From: Stigmatella aurantiaca DW4/3-1
Lineage (GTDB): Bacteria > Myxococcota > Myxococcia > Myxococcales > Myxococcaceae
Assembly (NCBI RefSeq): GCF_000165485.1
Contig: NC_014623.1
Coordinates: forward strand, 5,350,893 to 5,414,892
Reading direction: 5' to 3'
DNA length: 64,000 nt
Shown here: in pieces, positions 9,265 to 15,637 of the stretch
How the letters are laid out: each line of letters opens with the position of its first letter
How positions within the stretch are numbered: position 1 is the stretch's first letter
Made by a program: the position numbers and the translations under genes
The notes under the pieces: model-generated
What the model saw: the letters and a program-made list of their open reading frames with translations, nothing else
Database searches by the model: none
What the model was told of the DNA's origin: nothing

Positions 9265-9856
9265 GATTTGGCTCCAGGATGCTCGTTTCGACGCCGAGCA
9301 ATCGAAGCGTAGCTGGATGGTATGGCTTTTGATAGTGCTCTCTATTTACGGCGTACGTGAGGTCGTACGCACGAAGCAGCACTCCCTTCGAATCATATTC
9401 GAAAGTATAGAGCAAATCGCCGTCTGGCGCTTCCCAATAGAACTTGGTCACCTCGCGTATTTTTTTGTTCTTGTCCATTTTGACTTCCATCCACCCGCGA
9501 TTCTTTCTGTCTTGAAGAATGGTGGTGAATCCCTCCAGTACACCGGACGCGGTGTATGAATGGACGTCCTCCCATTTGAAATCCTGGACCCGTGCCGAAT
9601 CCCGGTGGATCTCGAAACGGACGTTCTTGTATGTCCTCAGATGAGCGGCCTTGACCTCCTCATCTTTGGCGTCGCCGTAGTAGTCGACCCGGAACATCTC
9701 CGCCTGGGCGTAAAGTTCGACTCTGTCCAGCCTGCCATCGGCGCCAAAGAACGCCTTGGCATGGTTTGCTAGACGCTTCGCCGTCTCAGCGGGCACTTCC
9801 CGCCCACCTTCGACAACCCAGCCCTCGTAGTGCTTCACACCCTCCAATTGACCCAT
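8819..9856 (-). CDS. hypothetical protein of the accessory module, 3' part overlaps the next gene
   Basis: I do not recognise this protein. The first ~195 residues from the ATG at 9856 look genuinely coding: charged, with regular YAQAEMFRVDYYGD and FTTILQDRKNRGWMEV-type strands suggesting a beta-rich fold. The frame then stays open for another ~150 codons while overlapping the start of the 650-residue gene. That tail is Arg/Pro/Gly/Ser-rich, as expected of an out-of-phase shadow. The native stop may have been lost by an indel, or replaced when the downstream gene inserted. The longer frame reaching 10291 was trimmed because its extension is antisense-type sequence across the glutathione transferase gene. 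Confidence 0.5.
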   Translation of the reverse strand: MGQLEGVKHYEGWVVEGGREVPAETAKRLANHAKAFFGADGRLDRVELYAQAEMFRVDYYGDAKDEEVKAAHLRTYKNVRFEIHRDSARVQDFKWEDVHSYTASGVLEGFTTILQDRKNRGWMEVKMDKNKKIREVTKFYWEAPDGDLLYTFEYDSKGVLLRAYDLTYAVNREHYQKPYHPATLRLLGVETSILEPNHVASMDASWSSVFLSHCLQGRCVDQGPIPPGSSSFRHPDAGHLGRHKRADLARDIQRSASKLPGNPARGSRGADQGAVDSSVPLWNALSSRVEAHPPQPWRMAAPPDCVRVIHGKCGGYQAPHPVDEGLQGPSTFVEKLARAYRTNCA

Positions 9857-9933
9857 GCGCTCTCTCTTACATGCCAAAGGAAGGTGTCTACCAGTCGGTG
9901 TTCGACTCTGATTTCGTCGTCGTGCGCGCGCCG

Positions 9934-10587
9934 TCACCCGGTCGGAGGGGCGGCGTTGAATACCGCCAGTTGTGCAGCAAACGCACGCTTGTAGGCCGGG
10001 CGCGCTTCGGCGCGAGCGATATAGGCGGCGAGGTTCGGATACCCCTCCAGAATGCCCGATCCTTGCAGCCTGCGCAGGACCGTCACCATGAGAATGTCGG
10101 CCGCGCTGAAGGCTCCGTCGAGCCAGTCGGCGTCGCCGAGGCGCGCGGAGAGATCGTCCAACCGTTTCCGGATGCTGTCGTCCAGCGCGCGCAGGCGACG
10201 CTCGTACCAGGGCTGGTCGCGCTCGAGAATCATCACCAGACTGCGGTCGAAGATCGGCGGCTCGACCGTGTTGAGCGCCGCGAACATCCATGCGATCGCA
10301 CGGGCGCGGCCATTCGCATCTTCCGGCAGCAGGCCGGCATGGCGCTCCGCGATGTGGAAGACGATCGCGCCGGACTCGAACAGGGCGAGCTCGCCCTCCT
10401 CATAGGTCGGGATCTGACCGAACGGATGCAGCGCCTTGTGCGCGGGCTCCTTCATCGCATCGAACGACAGCAGACGGACGTCGTAGGGCTGGCCCACCTC
10501 TTCCAGCGCCCAGCGCACCCGCATGTCCCGCGCCAGTCCCCTGCCGCGATCGGGCGAGCGCTCAAAGGCGGTGATGGTGATGGTCAT
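9934..10587 (-). CDS. glutathione S-transferase family protein
   Basis: 217 residues with the two-domain GST architecture: an N-terminal thioredoxin-like domain (residues ~1-85) containing the cis-Pro glutathione-binding segment FGQIPTYEEGELALFESGAI, and an all-helical C-terminal domain with the N-capping Asp motif near FSAADILMVTVL. These enzymes conjugate or reduce electrophiles with glutathione in the cytoplasm. The specific substrate is unknown. The opening segment is longer than the usual strand-turn (FERSPDRGRG), so the catalytic Ser/Cys/Tyr cannot be assigned with confidence. Codon use is less extreme than in core genes, and an IS630 scrap begins immediately upstream of its start, both consistent with transfer. 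Confidence 0.88.
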   Translation of the reverse strand: MTITITAFERSPDRGRGLARDMRVRWALEEVGQPYDVRLLSFDAMKEPAHKALHPFGQIPTYEEGELALFESGAIVFHIAERHAGLLPEDANGRARAIAWMFAALNTVEPPIFDRSLVMILERDQPWYERRLRALDDSIRKRLDDLSARLGDADWLDGAFSAADILMVTVLRRLQGSGILEGYPNLAAYIARAEARPAYKRAFAAQLAVFNAAPPTG

Positions 10588-10590
10588 GTC

Positions 10591-10659
10591 CTGCTCCTTG
10601 AACGCTCAGGCGTGCACCTCTTCTTCCTGCCAGCCTACAGCTCCGAACTCAACATCCGC
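10591..10659 (+). mobile_element. short remnant of an IS630-family transposase
   Basis: Reading this strand in frame from 10591 gives LLLERSGVHLFFLPAYSSELN. The run FFLPAYSSELN closely matches the strongly conserved LPPYSPELNPIE block that precedes the last catalytic acidic residue in IS630-type DDE transposases. Only about 23 codons are recognisable; the sequence diverges straight after ELN and no terminal repeats or remaining transposase could be seen. It abuts the start of the glutathione transferase gene on the opposite strand. Confidence 0.6.
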
Positions 10660-10874
10660 TCCCACTCCGAGCGTTCTGGACGCAACCCTTTCGGCCTCCC
10701 CTTTCGCCCTCCGGGGCCATGGCTCAACAGTGTTAAAAGGGACTTTTTCTCGTTCTCTCAAGAGTGCGAAGCTTGACCATTCGCCGACAAATTCCTAGGG
10801 GTTCGCAGATATCACTGGTAGTGATTCCTGCCAATGTATGGAGCGATTCCCCGCTCCGAGGGAGGGATACAGAG

Positions 10875-11300
10875 ATGAACCCAAGCAGGGCACTCTCGCT
10901 GTTCGCAGCACCCGCGCTCAGCATGCTCATGATGTTGGGCTGCAACGCACAGGTGGACGAGGTTGACCAAGCAAGTCCCGATGCCGCTCAGCTCGAACAG
11001 CATTCGACGAGCTCCATCTGCGACCCGAGGACTGGGCTCCACGGTCAGATGTGGCAAGTCCAGTCTACCTATTCGCAATACATGTACCGTAACGGGTGGT
11101 GTAGTGTCGGCACCCGCCTTCCTGCGATGTGCTTCCAGGGCCGCTACTACTATCAACAGCAACCTGTCAGCCAGTACTGTGCGTCGGTGGGAAGCAATGG
11201 CTTGTGCAGCGATCCCGATGCTTGGTGGTCCGTGAGCTGTAATTCACTCATCGACTGCATCTACAGTTGTAATGGGCAGTGTGTGCCGGCAAACTGCTGA
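10875..11300 (+). CDS. small cysteine-rich secreted lipoprotein
   Basis: 141 residues from an ATG with a good ribosome-binding site (GGAGGG at 10861, 8 bases upstream); the longer frame back to 10764 lacks one. The N-terminus is a lipoprotein signal peptide ending in the lipobox LMLGC-type sequence MMLGC, so the mature chain is anchored by acylated Cys. The mature part carries ten further cysteines, an even number suited to disulfides outside the cytoplasm, plus many Tyr, Gln and Ser. The terminal segment SCNSLIDCIYSCNGQCVPANC-like region holds half of them. No family recognised. A second, smaller Cys lipoprotein is at 15.4 kb. Confidence 0.8.
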   Translation: MNPSRALSLFAAPALSMLMMLGCNAQVDEVDQASPDAAQLEQHSTSSICDPRTGLHGQMWQVQSTYSQYMYRNGWCSVGTRLPAMCFQGRYYYQQQPVSQYCASVGSNGLCSDPDAWWSVSCNSLIDCIYSCNGQCVPANC

Positions 11301-11466
11301 GCGAATCAGCTCGCACCATCCCGGGTTCGACATTTGAATGTCGCTGTCGCCCTATGCTGCTACGCGTTCATTGTAGCCGAACGCGTGCGGCATTTCCCCC
11401 CTCGACCCGAAGGGCGGATGAAGCCCTCTCGCAGTCGCTCCAGGCCTGAGTGCCACTTCCAGAGTG

Positions 11467-12030
11467 TTAGACCTCCTCGAATCTTGTGCCCGTAGCGCCC
11501 ACGCGCTCCAATGCGCCCTTGATTTCCTCCGAGACAATCAGCGTGCTCGGCCACCCTTCAGGGCGGAAGACCTGGGCGTTCCCCACTTTCATCTTGTCAA
11601 TGCGCAGGCGATCCACACCCATGTACTGCCCGACCTTGTCGGGAACTCCATGCTCTGGCGTCCAAAAACTCACCTCGGACGCCTTTTCGTCGATACAGCG
11701 GATGAGGCGCGTTGCCACGAGGATGAGGTACTGATCCGGTTGGCCCTCGATATCGGCGGGGATGAGCTGTATCTCGCCAGGGGCCCGCTCTGACAGCATG
11801 GAAGCCACCTTGACGTGAACGATGGGGATGCTCAATCCCGCCCAAGAGAAGTCCAACGGCCTGCCTGCTCTTTTGATGGGGATGGTCAAGCGGCCCTCCA
11901 CGGGCACGGGGGTTCCTCTCTTGAAGTCCCAGTCCTGGACTTTACGGCCTTGGCTGTCGATGGGAGTGGCCAAGTACCAGCGGCGAGGAATATAGAGATC
12001 ATCGGAAAGGTCGAAGAAGCGCTGGGCCAT
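11467..12030 (-). CDS. Imm11-family (DUF1629) immunity protein
   Basis: 187 residues. The C-terminal half matches the DUF1629/Imm11 pattern as I know it from myxobacteria: LILVATRLIRCIDEKAS, then YMGVDRLRIDKMKVGNAQVFRPEGW and a closing SEEIKGALE. Members protect kin cells from cognate polymorphic or swarming-exchange (Sit-type) toxins in myxobacteria. Here no intact toxin lies immediately upstream; instead 160 bases of broken coding sequence end 15 bases before its start, probably the remains of the cognate toxin. It may now act as an orphan immunity gene. The family assignment is from motif memory, not a search. Confidence 0.8.
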   Translation of the reverse strand: MAQRFFDLSDDLYIPRRWYLATPIDSQGRKVQDWDFKRGTPVPVEGRLTIPIKRAGRPLDFSWAGLSIPIVHVKVASMLSERAPGEIQLIPADIEGQPDQYLILVATRLIRCIDEKASEVSFWTPEHGVPDKVGQYMGVDRLRIDKMKVGNAQVFRPEGWPSTLIVSEEIKGALERVGATGTRFEEV

Positions 12031-12045
12031 ATGGAAGTTCTAGCG

Positions 12046-12205
12046 TCATTTTCCCAGCGTGACGAGCCGGTTCGACTCTATGGCGGGCGTGGTCATCCTC
12101 CTGATGAGTTCATCCAGTTTGTGTAGCATCCTACGGATTGTTGATGTTGGCTTCAGCGAAGACCACACCTGCGGTATCTCTCGCCAACTCTACTCCAAAC
12201 TCTCA
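12046..12205 (-). pseudogene. fragment of a toxin-like C-terminus upstream of the Imm11 gene
   Basis: Two adjoining stretches read like one protein end split by an indel. Upstream, a short frame reads EFGVELARDTAGVVFAEANI before a stop; in the next frame LHKLDELIRRMTTPAIESNR follows and ends at the TGA at 12048-12046, 15 bases before the Imm11 start. The spacing and position are those of a toxin gene ending just before its immunity gene. Residue composition is coding-like, unlike the surrounding AT-richer DNA. I cannot name the toxin family from ~50 residues. Confidence 0.45.
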
Positions 12206-12396
12206 TTGTGCATCTTGCTTGAGGAGATTTTGGGAACAGAAATACCTCTGCTTTCTAAGTCAGAGGGTTGCTAAATGCTCATTGATCCCGGGCGGTAAAA
12301 TCAAAAACAGATATCAGATAACTCTTCTGTGAAACTAGAGTAGAGTGAATCTGTTTTCAAGGTCGTACTCTCCGCAAAAACCTTGGCCCACTGCCT
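12206..12396. other. non-coding AT-rich spacer
   Basis: Distinctly lower GC than the rest of the window, with A/T runs around 12290-12320. No open frame with coding character, no tRNA fold and no terminator hairpin followed by a T run was seen. It may be further decayed toxin sequence. Confidence 0.5.
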
Positions 12397-13104
12397 TCAT
12401 GATTCAGGGCGGCCATCATCCGTTGACCTTACGAATGAGTCAGTGGGTGGTCCTAAACGGAGCGGATCGCGGATGTACTCTTCAATCGGGACAATCTTCA
12501 TGTTTGTCAGTGCGTGGCTTGCAACGAAATTGGCAAATCGCACGGAGATAATATTCTTGCCCGGCATTCCACGTGCACGGAAGATGTCCTCTCCCTTCCA
12601 AGTTCCTGTTTCCAAGGCAAATCCATGAACCGACTGTAGACCAGCGGTACGGCACTCCTGGCATGTGACGGGATCGCTATAGCGTATACGGCTGCGTGTC
12701 ATATCCACGACCGTCTGACTGAAACACGGCAAGACAACTTGGTACCGCGGCGTACCTATTTTGAGGCTCGCGCGTTTCCTACGTACGCGTACCACTTCTG
12801 CTGGATGAAAACCGATCAATCCGGTCAATTCTTGATTCAAATATGTCTTGGCCATGCGCTCAGAAAGCAGCAAGCTGTTGCCGGGGCCTTTGACGAAGTC
12901 TCCGAAGTCCTTTCCATGCAGTTCCAACTCGATACGAAAAGGTGGCAGCCACGTTTTCATCGCAAGGACATCGTTGCAGCAGCTACACCTCGGAGCATCC
13001 CCATAGTGCACAGGCTCTGCGGCGTAGGCTTGCGTGTCGTGGGGTCCAAGAGCGTCCTCTTCGATGACAAAGAAGCGTGACTCGGCATGCTCCTTAGAAG
13101 CCAT
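12397..13104 (-). CDS. double-CXXCG motif protein (myxobacterial paralogous family), probable immunity protein
   Basis: 235 residues, cytoplasmic. Two paired-cysteine knuckles are present: CSCCN (residues ~38-42) and CQECR (~145-149), spaced about 105 residues apart, which fits the Myxococcus double-CXXCG paralogous family (TIGR02264) and suggests one shared zinc site. Its ATG overlaps the upstream nuclease-like gene by 11 bases, so the two are coupled. Proteins of this family repeatedly sit behind small secreted nuclease-like genes in myxobacteria, and I infer that it neutralises that product. The function of the family is not established. Confidence 0.75.
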   Translation of the reverse strand: MASKEHAESRFFVIEEDALGPHDTQAYAAEPVHYGDAPRCSCCNDVLAMKTWLPPFRIELELHGKDFGDFVKGPGNSLLLSERMAKTYLNQELTGLIGFHPAEVVRVRRKRASLKIGTPRYQVVLPCFSQTVVDMTRSRIRYSDPVTCQECRTAGLQSVHGFALETGTWKGEDIFRARGMPGKNIISVRFANFVASHALTNMKIVPIEEYIRDPLRLGPPTDSFVRSTDDGRPES

Positions 13105-13618
13105 TGGGAAACCTCTTGAGCATTTCAGGCCGATTGTAGATCGCTCGCAGAAATTTTTCGAATTGATCTGGAGTAGCCTTGGGGTTTTCGTCGAGCCAGT
13201 CGATAACCTCCTTGTCTACCTTTCGATGCCAGTCTTGATAGCCGCAGTGCGAGTCATCATCCTTGGCCTTGGCTACAAATCGGGAGTCTCGTGGCTTGTA
13301 CAACCCGCCAAGGGTGGAGTGACCTTTGAGCCTCTTCGCAATGAGCCTTGAGATGATGTGGTGGTTCTGGCCCTTGCAGTTGGGAGGCTCAGGTGCTGCT
13401 TCTATTACCTCTTCGGCCGACTCGGAGGATTGTTCTCGTCCATCTTCTGTAAATTTGAGAGCTGCCAAGTCCCGTGCGATTTCGGCAGCCCTCTGAGGGT
13501 TGGTCTGTTTCAGCGCTTCGCACGCACTTGCCCTCCCCTGTTTGCAAAATGAGACCAGGGTGGTTTCTCCTGGAACAGCCGGAACTTGGGTCAACAAGAG
13601 AATGAGTAGAGAGAGCAT
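13094..13618 (-). CDS. small secreted HNH/AHH-like nuclease toxin candidate
   Basis: 174 residues. An N-terminal hydrophobic leader (LSLLILLLTQVPAVPG) looks like a Sec signal; a Cys pair (FCKQG, ACEAL) follows. The C-terminal ~95 residues begin with NHHIISRLIAKRL, a His-His start typical of HNH/AHH toxin nucleases, and continue with CGYQDWHRKVDKEV and a terminal RPEMLKRFPNGF, a layout I associate with nuclease ends of myxobacterial secreted and wall-associated proteins. The order leader, short spacer, His-rich nuclease, coupled immunity gene resembles the SitA/SitI toxin systems delivered by outer-membrane exchange, but there is no clear lipobox here. Catalytic assignment is inferred. Confidence 0.65.
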   Translation of the reverse strand: MLSLLILLLTQVPAVPGETTLVSFCKQGRASACEALKQTNPQRAAEIARDLAALKFTEDGREQSSESAEEVIEAAPEPPNCKGQNHHIISRLIAKRLKGHSTLGGLYKPRDSRFVAKAKDDDSHCGYQDWHRKVDKEVIDWLDENPKATPDQFEKFLRAIYNRPEMLKRFPNGF

Positions 13619-13688
13619 GTGTCCTCATTTTATCGCGCTTTACTGCTTTGAAAGTTAGCACTCTTGGAGCGGTTATTTTGTGAAAGTG

Positions 13689-15191
13689 TCACCTTCGCTC
13701 TTGTGGATTCGAGGTGGGCTGTCGGGGAGCATTGGCCGAAGGGATGTAACATTCACCTTCCCAATCAAATGCATTGTTCCCACAGGGTGGTTTCATCTTG
13801 AGTCCCACCCAGCAGGCTCCCCGGATAGCTGTTTCGAAACGAGGCTCGCAAGGGGGCTTGCGCTGGCCAGGAAAAGGCTTTTCAGGCAGCGGCAAACCCA
13901 AGGTGGATACTGGATCGCCTTGGGGGTTGGATGAATGGGCAACAAACATCACGCTGTTACCCACTGCCACTCTTTCTCCTTCGCGGGCGTTCACACCTTG
14001 GTGACTGTCCGGCAGTTGCTGTTTTTCTAGGCGCCAAGACTCGGACGCGAGCATTAGCCCTACACTCGTGCAGATCACTGCGCCTCCTATTGCCCAGATT
14101 CTTGTGGAGACATGGGGCCTCGCACGCGAGCGCCTCGCTACGGCTCGAACCGATTTGTCGTTCTGCTCGCGCTCGCCTTTCCTGGCTGCCGCGTCCATTT
14201 CGGCAGCGCGACGTAAGTCTCCAGGAGTTCGCCAACGGGGGCAGTGTGCCTGCCCCACAAAGAACAGCGGGGTATCCAACTCGGGTTCTGAGTTCTGCGC
14301 AGCCTGTTCCAGGGTCATCGCAGCCTCTCGAGTTGTTCCGTTGAATCGATCGGCAGGAGCGGTGGACAGCAATCTCAGGATAATGGTTTCCAGAACTGGG
14401 CTGACGTTGGGGTTGAGGCTGCGCGGGTGTTGCGGCCCCGGTCCATCCTCCCGCCAGACCTTGGCCTTGGGGTCATCCGGGAAGGTCGACGGTGGGTACT
14501 CGTCCGTCACCAACCGGTAGGCCATCACCCCCAACGCGAAGAGATCATCACACGCGCTGGCTGGGTAATGCGCCGTGGGGTGTCGGCGGAACACCCGCAG
14601 GAAAGCCCACGCTTCGGGACTTCGGTACGCGGGGGTACCTGGCGGAAGCAGCTTCGAGGTGAGGGTCCCCGCTCCCCGGAAGTGTCCGGCGCCGAAATCG
14701 GTGAGGAAGACCCGCTCATTCCTTGGGCACACGAGCACGTTGTCCCCCTTGACGTCGCGGTGTGTCCCCCCAGCAGCGTGGGTGGCTTCCAGGGCTCGCG
14801 CCACCTGGGCCAGCAGCTTCGCCACCTGGCGAGAGGTGGGGTTGCGCCGGGCGGCCCAAGCATACAGGGACTCGCCTTCCACCCACTCCATCACCAGGTA
14901 GGGATGGGCTCCGGAGGGATGCTCCCACACGCCCTGCTCCAGGAGTCGTGGGACGTGAGGACTCTGGATGCGCGAGAGCAGCAGGGCTTCCCGCTCGAAA
15001 CGCGGGTCTTCCGGAGCGATGGCCAGCTTGAGGGCGAAGGAGCCGGAGCCCTCGTGGCCTTGTCGCTCCACCCGGTAGAGCGTCCCGTAGGCGCCCCGGC
15101 CCCTCCACCCCTGGATCCTCCAGGGCCCTACCCTCATCCCCATGGGAAGGCAGAGCGGGTCCACTTCCAACAAGGGGTTCTTCTTTCCCAC
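13689..15191 (-). CDS. transmembrane Ser/Thr protein kinase
   Basis: 500 residues. Kinase domain (~20-300): glycine loop GRGAYGTLY, ATP Lys in FALKL, catalytic loop HRDVKGDN, DFG (LTDFGAGHF), and SPEAW as the APE equivalent; these are intact, so an active kinase is expected. A single hydrophobic helix (IWAIGGAVICTSVGLMLA, ~375-395) places the ~105-residue C-terminal part outside. That part has a Pro-rich section and a short Cys module (PPCEPR, RGACWVG, PPCGN, GECYIP) common at the ends of myxobacterial kinases. Divergent from the small lipoprotein gene across a 172-base region holding a perfect palindrome. Its substrates are unknown. Confidence 0.92.
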   Translation of the reverse strand: MGKKNPLLEVDPLCLPMGMRVGPWRIQGWRGRGAYGTLYRVERQGHEGSGSFALKLAIAPEDPRFEREALLLSRIQSPHVPRLLEQGVWEHPSGAHPYLVMEWVEGESLYAWAARRNPTSRQVAKLLAQVARALEATHAAGGTHRDVKGDNVLVCPRNERVFLTDFGAGHFRGAGTLTSKLLPPGTPAYRSPEAWAFLRVFRRHPTAHYPASACDDLFALGVMAYRLVTDEYPPSTFPDDPKAKVWREDGPGPQHPRSLNPNVSPVLETIILRLLSTAPADRFNGTTREAAMTLEQAAQNSEPELDTPLFFVGQAHCPRWRTPGDLRRAAEMDAAARKGEREQNDKSVRAVARRSRARPHVSTRIWAIGGAVICTSVGLMLASESWRLEKQQLPDSHQGVNAREGERVAVGNSVMFVAHSSNPQGDPVSTLGLPLPEKPFPGQRKPPCEPRFETAIRGACWVGLKMKPPCGNNAFDWEGECYIPSANAPRQPTSNPQERR

Positions 15192-15321
15192 GCGCGTCCT
15201 CCGCCACGGCGCCGCCCGCCGCGTCCTTTCCCCCTACCCTACCCCAGAGGTCTTCTGGACACCGCGTCACCCGGACGATGCTCCGCGTCCTGAATAAGTC
15301 TTTCTCATTCCCCGGAAAAAT

Positions 15322-15334
15322 GACACACTGTGTC
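15322..15334. promoter_or_regulatory. perfect palindrome GACACA-C-TGTGTC between divergent genes
   Basis: A 6-1-6 perfect inverted repeat in the 172-base divergent region between the kinase (start 15191) and the Cys lipoprotein (start 15364), centred 36 bases before the latter. It is too short for a terminator and has no following T run at the right spacing, so a dimeric regulator site is the likelier reading. Confidence 0.35.
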
Positions 15335-15363
15335 TTCCCTTCTTTTCCTGAAAGAGGTCACGC

Positions 15364-15591
15364 ATGCGCTTCGTTGCGATGGTCGGTCTTCTGGGTGTTC
15401 TGAGCGGCTGTGGTCCTGCCACCGAGGCGGAGGCCCCGGTCAACGCCGGCCAGGTCGAGCAGCAGGCTCCCCCCGAGACGTGGTGCAACAGCTACAAGAC
15501 CCAGCAGTACTGCCCGACCTACGCGGGATGTTACTGGCTGAGCACCAACCCGGTCGGCACCAAGTGCACCGCCAAAGCGGTGGAGATGTAG
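15364..15591 (+). CDS. very small cysteine-containing lipoprotein
   Basis: 75 residues. Signal peptide with lipobox LSGC (Cys at ~16), then a Glu/Ala/Pro spacer and a compact C-terminal module with four cysteines (ETWCNSYKTQQYCPTYAGC and TKC), enough for two disulfides. An AAAGAGG lies about 6 bases before the ATG. It resembles the other Cys-rich lipoprotein at 10.9 kb in design (lipobox, acidic spacer, Cys/Tyr module) though not obviously in sequence. Short secreted Cys lipoproteins of this sort are numerous in myxobacteria and mostly uncharacterised. Confidence 0.75.
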   Translation: MRFVAMVGLLGVLSGCGPATEAEAPVNAGQVEQQAPPETWCNSYKTQQYCPTYAGCYWLSTNPVGTKCTAKAVEM

Positions 15592-15637
15592 TCCTCCCAT
15601 CGAGGCCCTGGCCCCGGTGATAGTCCCGGCTGGATCC

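Noticed and set aside
11301-11466. Short minus-strand frames in the gap before the Imm11 gene
   Set aside because: Fragmentary, no start context, no coding bias.
12060-12090. GGTTCGACTC, resembling a tRNA T loop
   Set aside because: The flanking five-base arms do not pair and no acceptor or anticodon stem can be drawn.
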